Assembly: GCF_003045775.1 (NCBI RefSeq)
Contig: NZ_PXNS01000001.1
Span: 124,001 to 188,000, forward strand
DNA from: Halomonas litopenaei
Lineage (GTDB): Bacteria; Pseudomonadota; Gammaproteobacteria; Pseudomonadales; Halomonadaceae
Reading direction: 5' to 3'
DNA length: 64,000 bases
Below the pieces are notes generated by a model. That model worked only from the letters and a program-made list of their open reading frames with translations, was not told where the DNA came from and ran no database searches. The position numbers were made by a program, and so were the translations under genes. Positions 61,717 through 64,000 of this stretch are shown in pieces (positions within the stretch are counted from its first letter, which is position 1; the number at the start of each line of letters is the position of its first letter).

Positions 61717-62463
61717 ATGACTCAGCAAAAGCCCGTCGCGTGGGTCACCGGTGGTACTGGTGGTATCGGAAGCTCAATCTGTCGCGAACTGGCGGATGCC
61801 GGCTATCAGGTAGTGGCCGGTTACAACAATCCTGACAAGGCCAAGACCTGGCTGGAGACCCAGAAGTCGGATGGCTATGACAATATCGACATCGCCGGCA
61901 TCGATCTGACCGATTTCGAGGCCTGCCAGAATGGCGTCAAGGCGATCGAGGACCAGCATGGGCCGATCGCAGTGCTGGTCAACTGTGCCGGTATCACCAA
62001 GGATGGCACCTTGAAGAAGATGTCGGCGGACCAGTGGAACGTGGTCATCGACACCAACCTCAACAGCGTCTTCAATACCTGCCGCAGCGTGATCGAGAGC
62101 ATGCTGGAGCAGGGCTACGGACGGATCATCAACATTTCGTCCATCAACGGCCGCAAGGGGCAGTTCGGCCAGGTGAACTATTCCGCCGCCAAGGCCGGCA
62201 TGCACGGTCTGACCATGGCGCTGGCGCAGGAAACTGCGACCAAGGGCATCACCGTCAACACCATCTCGCCTGGCTATATCGCCACCGACATGATCATGAA
62301 GATTCCGGAGAAGGTGCGCGAGGCCATTCGCGAGACCATCCCGATGAAGCGGTACGGCACGCCGGAAGAGATCGGCCGCCTGGTCAATTTCCTGGCCAGC
62401 AAGGACAACGGTTTTATCACCGGTGCCAATATCGACATCAATGGCGGTCAGTTCATGGGCTGA
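61717..62463 (+). CDS. phaB: Acetoacetyl-CoA reductase (PHB synthesis)
   Basis: A 248-residue SDR. The nucleotide site is VTGGTGGIGSSICREL near residue 10, NCAGITKDGTLKKM is the PhaB signature near residue 88, the serine lies in INISSINGRKGQFGQVNYSAAKAG along with the Tyr-X3-Lys, and ISPGYIATDMIM follows. It reduces acetoacetyl-CoA to 3-hydroxybutyryl-CoA with NADPH. FabG is the alternative, but the FGQVNY and GYIATDM words fit PhaB. GGGAGG precedes the ATG at 61717. phaA and phaC are not in the window. A strong terminator follows. Confidence 0.9.
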   Translation: MTQQKPVAWVTGGTGGIGSSICRELADAGYQVVAGYNNPDKAKTWLETQKSDGYDNIDIAGIDLTDFEACQNGVKAIEDQHGPIAVLVNCAGITKDGTLKKMSADQWNVVIDTNLNSVFNTCRSVIESMLEQGYGRIINISSINGRKGQFGQVNYSAAKAGMHGLTMALAQETATKGITVNTISPGYIATDMIMKIPEKVREAIRETIPMKRYGTPEEIGRLVNFLASKDNGFITGANIDINGGQFMG

Positions 62464-62511
62464 CAGACGTCGCGCCGGGCTCACGAGGCTCGGCGATGTA
62501 CATTTCGCCAG

Positions 62512-62551
62512 AAACCACGATGCGAGGCCAAAAGGCCTCGCATCGTGGTTT
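62512..62551. terminator. Perfect 18-bp hairpin between phaB and the DUF349 gene
   Basis: AAACCACGATGCGAGGCC and its exact complement flank AAAA, followed by TTTTC. It is a bidirectional terminator for the convergent genes. Confidence 0.92.
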
Positions 62552-62598
62552 TCAGGGGTTGAAAGAGGGGGGGGGAGGCACGGCAAGCCGTGCATCGC

Positions 62599-64000
62599 TC
62601 AGGGTGGTGGCAGTTGACTCAGCCCATCCAGCAGGGCGTCGAGCTCCTGTACCTCGCGCTCCCACTGCTGGCGCGACACTGGACCGGTGGCCAGCAGCCC
62701 GCACAGTACCGAGATCAGCTCGTCTTCCCGGCTCGGCGCCTGGCCAAGGCTATCGTTGAGGCGGTCGACCTGGATCGCCAGGCGCAGTGGCTCGTCCTGG
62801 TGGCCGATCGGATGGCCCGCCAGGAGCGCCAGGTGCACCCGCAGTCGTGCCAGACGCTCGGCGACTTCCTCCGCTGGAGCAGGATCGCGTCGTGCGGCGT
62901 TGCGCTGTGCGTGGGCCTGTTTCAGCGCCGGCGGCAACGATAACGCGGCAGGAATCTCCACATCACTGCAGAGGCGACCGGCGAGGCAGTCATCGTCGGC
63001 CTCAAGGTGCTCGAGAATCAGGGGTTTGACCTCGCGCCAACGACCGACGACTTCTGCCACGGAGAGCCGTTCCAGGCGCTCGCGCCGAGCCCGTACGATG
63101 CCGGTCCAGCGCTTGCGCATGCCTTCGGTGCGCCGGCCCGAGGGCAGCGGTTCCAGCGCGCTGGCCTCATCCACCGCCTTGTCCAGCCAGTCGGCCTCGC
63201 TGCTTGCCGCGGGTTGCCAGGCATCGATGCGGTCGATCAGGGCCTGCATCTGTTCCAGCCGCTCGCGAGCACGCTGGGCACGATCATCGCGCTCGGCGTC
63301 ACGCTGGGCGAAGATCTGGTCGCATAGTTGGCGGAATTCTCGCCACAGGGTCTGCTCCTCGCCCTTGGGCGCGCGCCCCAGTTCGCGCCAGCGCTGTTGC
63401 AGTGCCTTGGCCTGGTCGGCTCGCTGGCGTGCCGGCAGTCGTGCATCGACCAGCGCTCGGGCCTGGTCGATCACCTCACGCTTGGCGTCGGCGATCTCGT
63501 TGGCGCGGCGATCGATCAGCGCCTGCAACTGGTGCCGGATGCGGCCGAAGCGTCGTCCGATGGCCTCAGCGTGATCGCGCGGGACAGGGGCGGTGCGGCG
63601 CCACTGTTCCCTGGCCTGGTCGCGGATCTCGCGCAGCGCGTCGGGGTCGGCCTGGGCGGCGGGCTGCTCCAGAAGGGCCTCGATCTGCTCGCACAGCGCT
63701 TCGCGTTCTGCCAGGTTGGCCTCGCGCAGGCGCTGTTGTTGTTCACGCCAGGCCTTGAGCGACTCGCGAATACGTTCGGAGGTTGCCCGAAAGCGCTCGG
63801 ACTGCTCGCGGTTGGCCGCGGCGTCGCCCAGTGCCTTCCACTCCTTGACCAGCTGGCGATGGCGGCGGTCACGGTCACGGTCGGTGAGGGTGGCGTCCTG
63901 CTCCAGGGCCTCGATGGCCTGGCACAGTTGCTCGCGCTTGGGACCGGCGACGAAGCCGCGCCAGTCACGCAGTTCGGCGAGTCGTGCGCCGAGGCGCTTG
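62599..64000 (-). CDS. DUF349-domain protein (5' end outside the window)
   Basis: At least 467 codons on the minus strand, open to the right edge. It holds repeated DUF349 units of about 70 residues, each with a W-K/R-x-L-G and R-R-F/FR pattern (for example LVKEWKALGDAAANREQSERFRA, QWRRTAPVPRDHAEAIGRRFG, LQQRWRELGRAPKGEEQTLW). The fold is a long chain of charged helices. Family members are cytoplasmic and of unknown role. A TTG near 63528 is internal and not the start. Confidence 0.85.
   Translation of the reverse strand, partial: KRLGARLAELRDWRGFVAGPKREQLCQAIEALEQDATLTDRDRDRRHRQLVKEWKALGDAAANREQSERFRATSERIRESLKAWREQQQRLREANLAEREALCEQIEALLEQPAAQADPDALREIRDQAREQWRRTAPVPRDHAEAIGRRFGRIRHQLQALIDRRANEIADAKREVIDQARALVDARLPARQRADQAKALQQRWRELGRAPKGEEQTLWREFRQLCDQIFAQRDAERDDRAQRARERLEQMQALIDRIDAWQPAASSEADWLDKAVDEASALEPLPSGRRTEGMRKRWTGIVRARRERLERLSVAEVVGRWREVKPLILEHLEADDDCLAGRLCSDVEIPAALSLPPALKQAHAQRNAARRDPAPAEEVAERLARLRVHLALLAGHPIGHQDEPLRLAIQVDRLNDSLGQAPSREDELISVLCGLLATGPVSRQQWEREVQELDALLDGLSQLPPP

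Overview
The window is 64 kb of chromosomal DNA with high GC content and coding strongly biased to G/C third positions. It looks like a free-living, aerobic, moderately halophilic gammaproteobacterium, most likely a Halomonas-type organism. The reasons are the gene families present (GlnE, Sel1-like, Tim44-like, CnoX, DUF349, DUF1992, LOG, YbaK), a PHB-type acetoacetyl-CoA reductase, very acidic secreted lipoproteins, and a complete beta-ketoadipate supracluster. The genus is inferred from overall character, not from a marker gene. I see no prophage, insertion sequence, CRISPR array or plasmid functions. The only mobile-looking item is a MITE-like palindromic element of about 140 bp.

Layout. 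0-11.6 kb is housekeeping: a LysR regulator divergent from PACE and SMR efflux genes, a mechanosensitive channel, DacB, DgkA, GlnE, AroQ and two transporters (EamA, AEC). 11.6-36.5 kb is one catabolic island for benzoate, catechol and protocatechuate. It runs pcaR, pcaB, pcaIJFL, an unknown secreted protein, pcaQ, pcaHG, ridA, catR, catBCA, benABC, a five-gene branched-chain-type ABC importer, benD and benE. Both arms of the beta-ketoadipate pathway and their shared lower part are here, with three regulators each next to a convincing operator: GTTCG-N5-CGAAC type for PcaR, ATAACC-N4-GGTTAT for PcaQ and ATAC-N7-GTAT for CatR.

36.5-47.7 kb is accessory. It holds the MITE-like element, a small membrane protein, DUF1992, an amidase with an AraC regulator, AdhE facing an aldehyde dehydrogenase, and a trio of acidic lipoprotein, periplasmic alpha-carbonic anhydrase and a large repeat-built acidic lipoprotein. 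47.8-64 kb returns to mixed housekeeping: Tim44-like, isochorismatase-like, YaaA, aldo/keto reductase, Sel1 protein, DEDDh exonuclease, quinone oxidoreductase, LOG, DUF501, YbaK, thioesterase, HNH protein, PatB-like lyase, CnoX, an initiator tRNA with its own promoter and terminator, PhaB, and the end of a DUF349 protein.

How the island works. Benzoate is taken up by BenE and possibly by the ABC importer. BenABC and BenD turn it into catechol, and CatA, CatB and CatC convert that to 3-oxoadipate enol-lactone. Protocatechuate reaches the same enol-lactone through PcaHG, PcaB and the decarboxylase half of PcaL. The hydrolase half of PcaL, PcaIJ and PcaF then give succinyl-CoA and acetyl-CoA. 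The most unusual points are the ABC transporter set between benC and benD, the operator set, the carbonic anhydrase/acidic lipoprotein trio, and several locally duplicated short sequences at gene ends.
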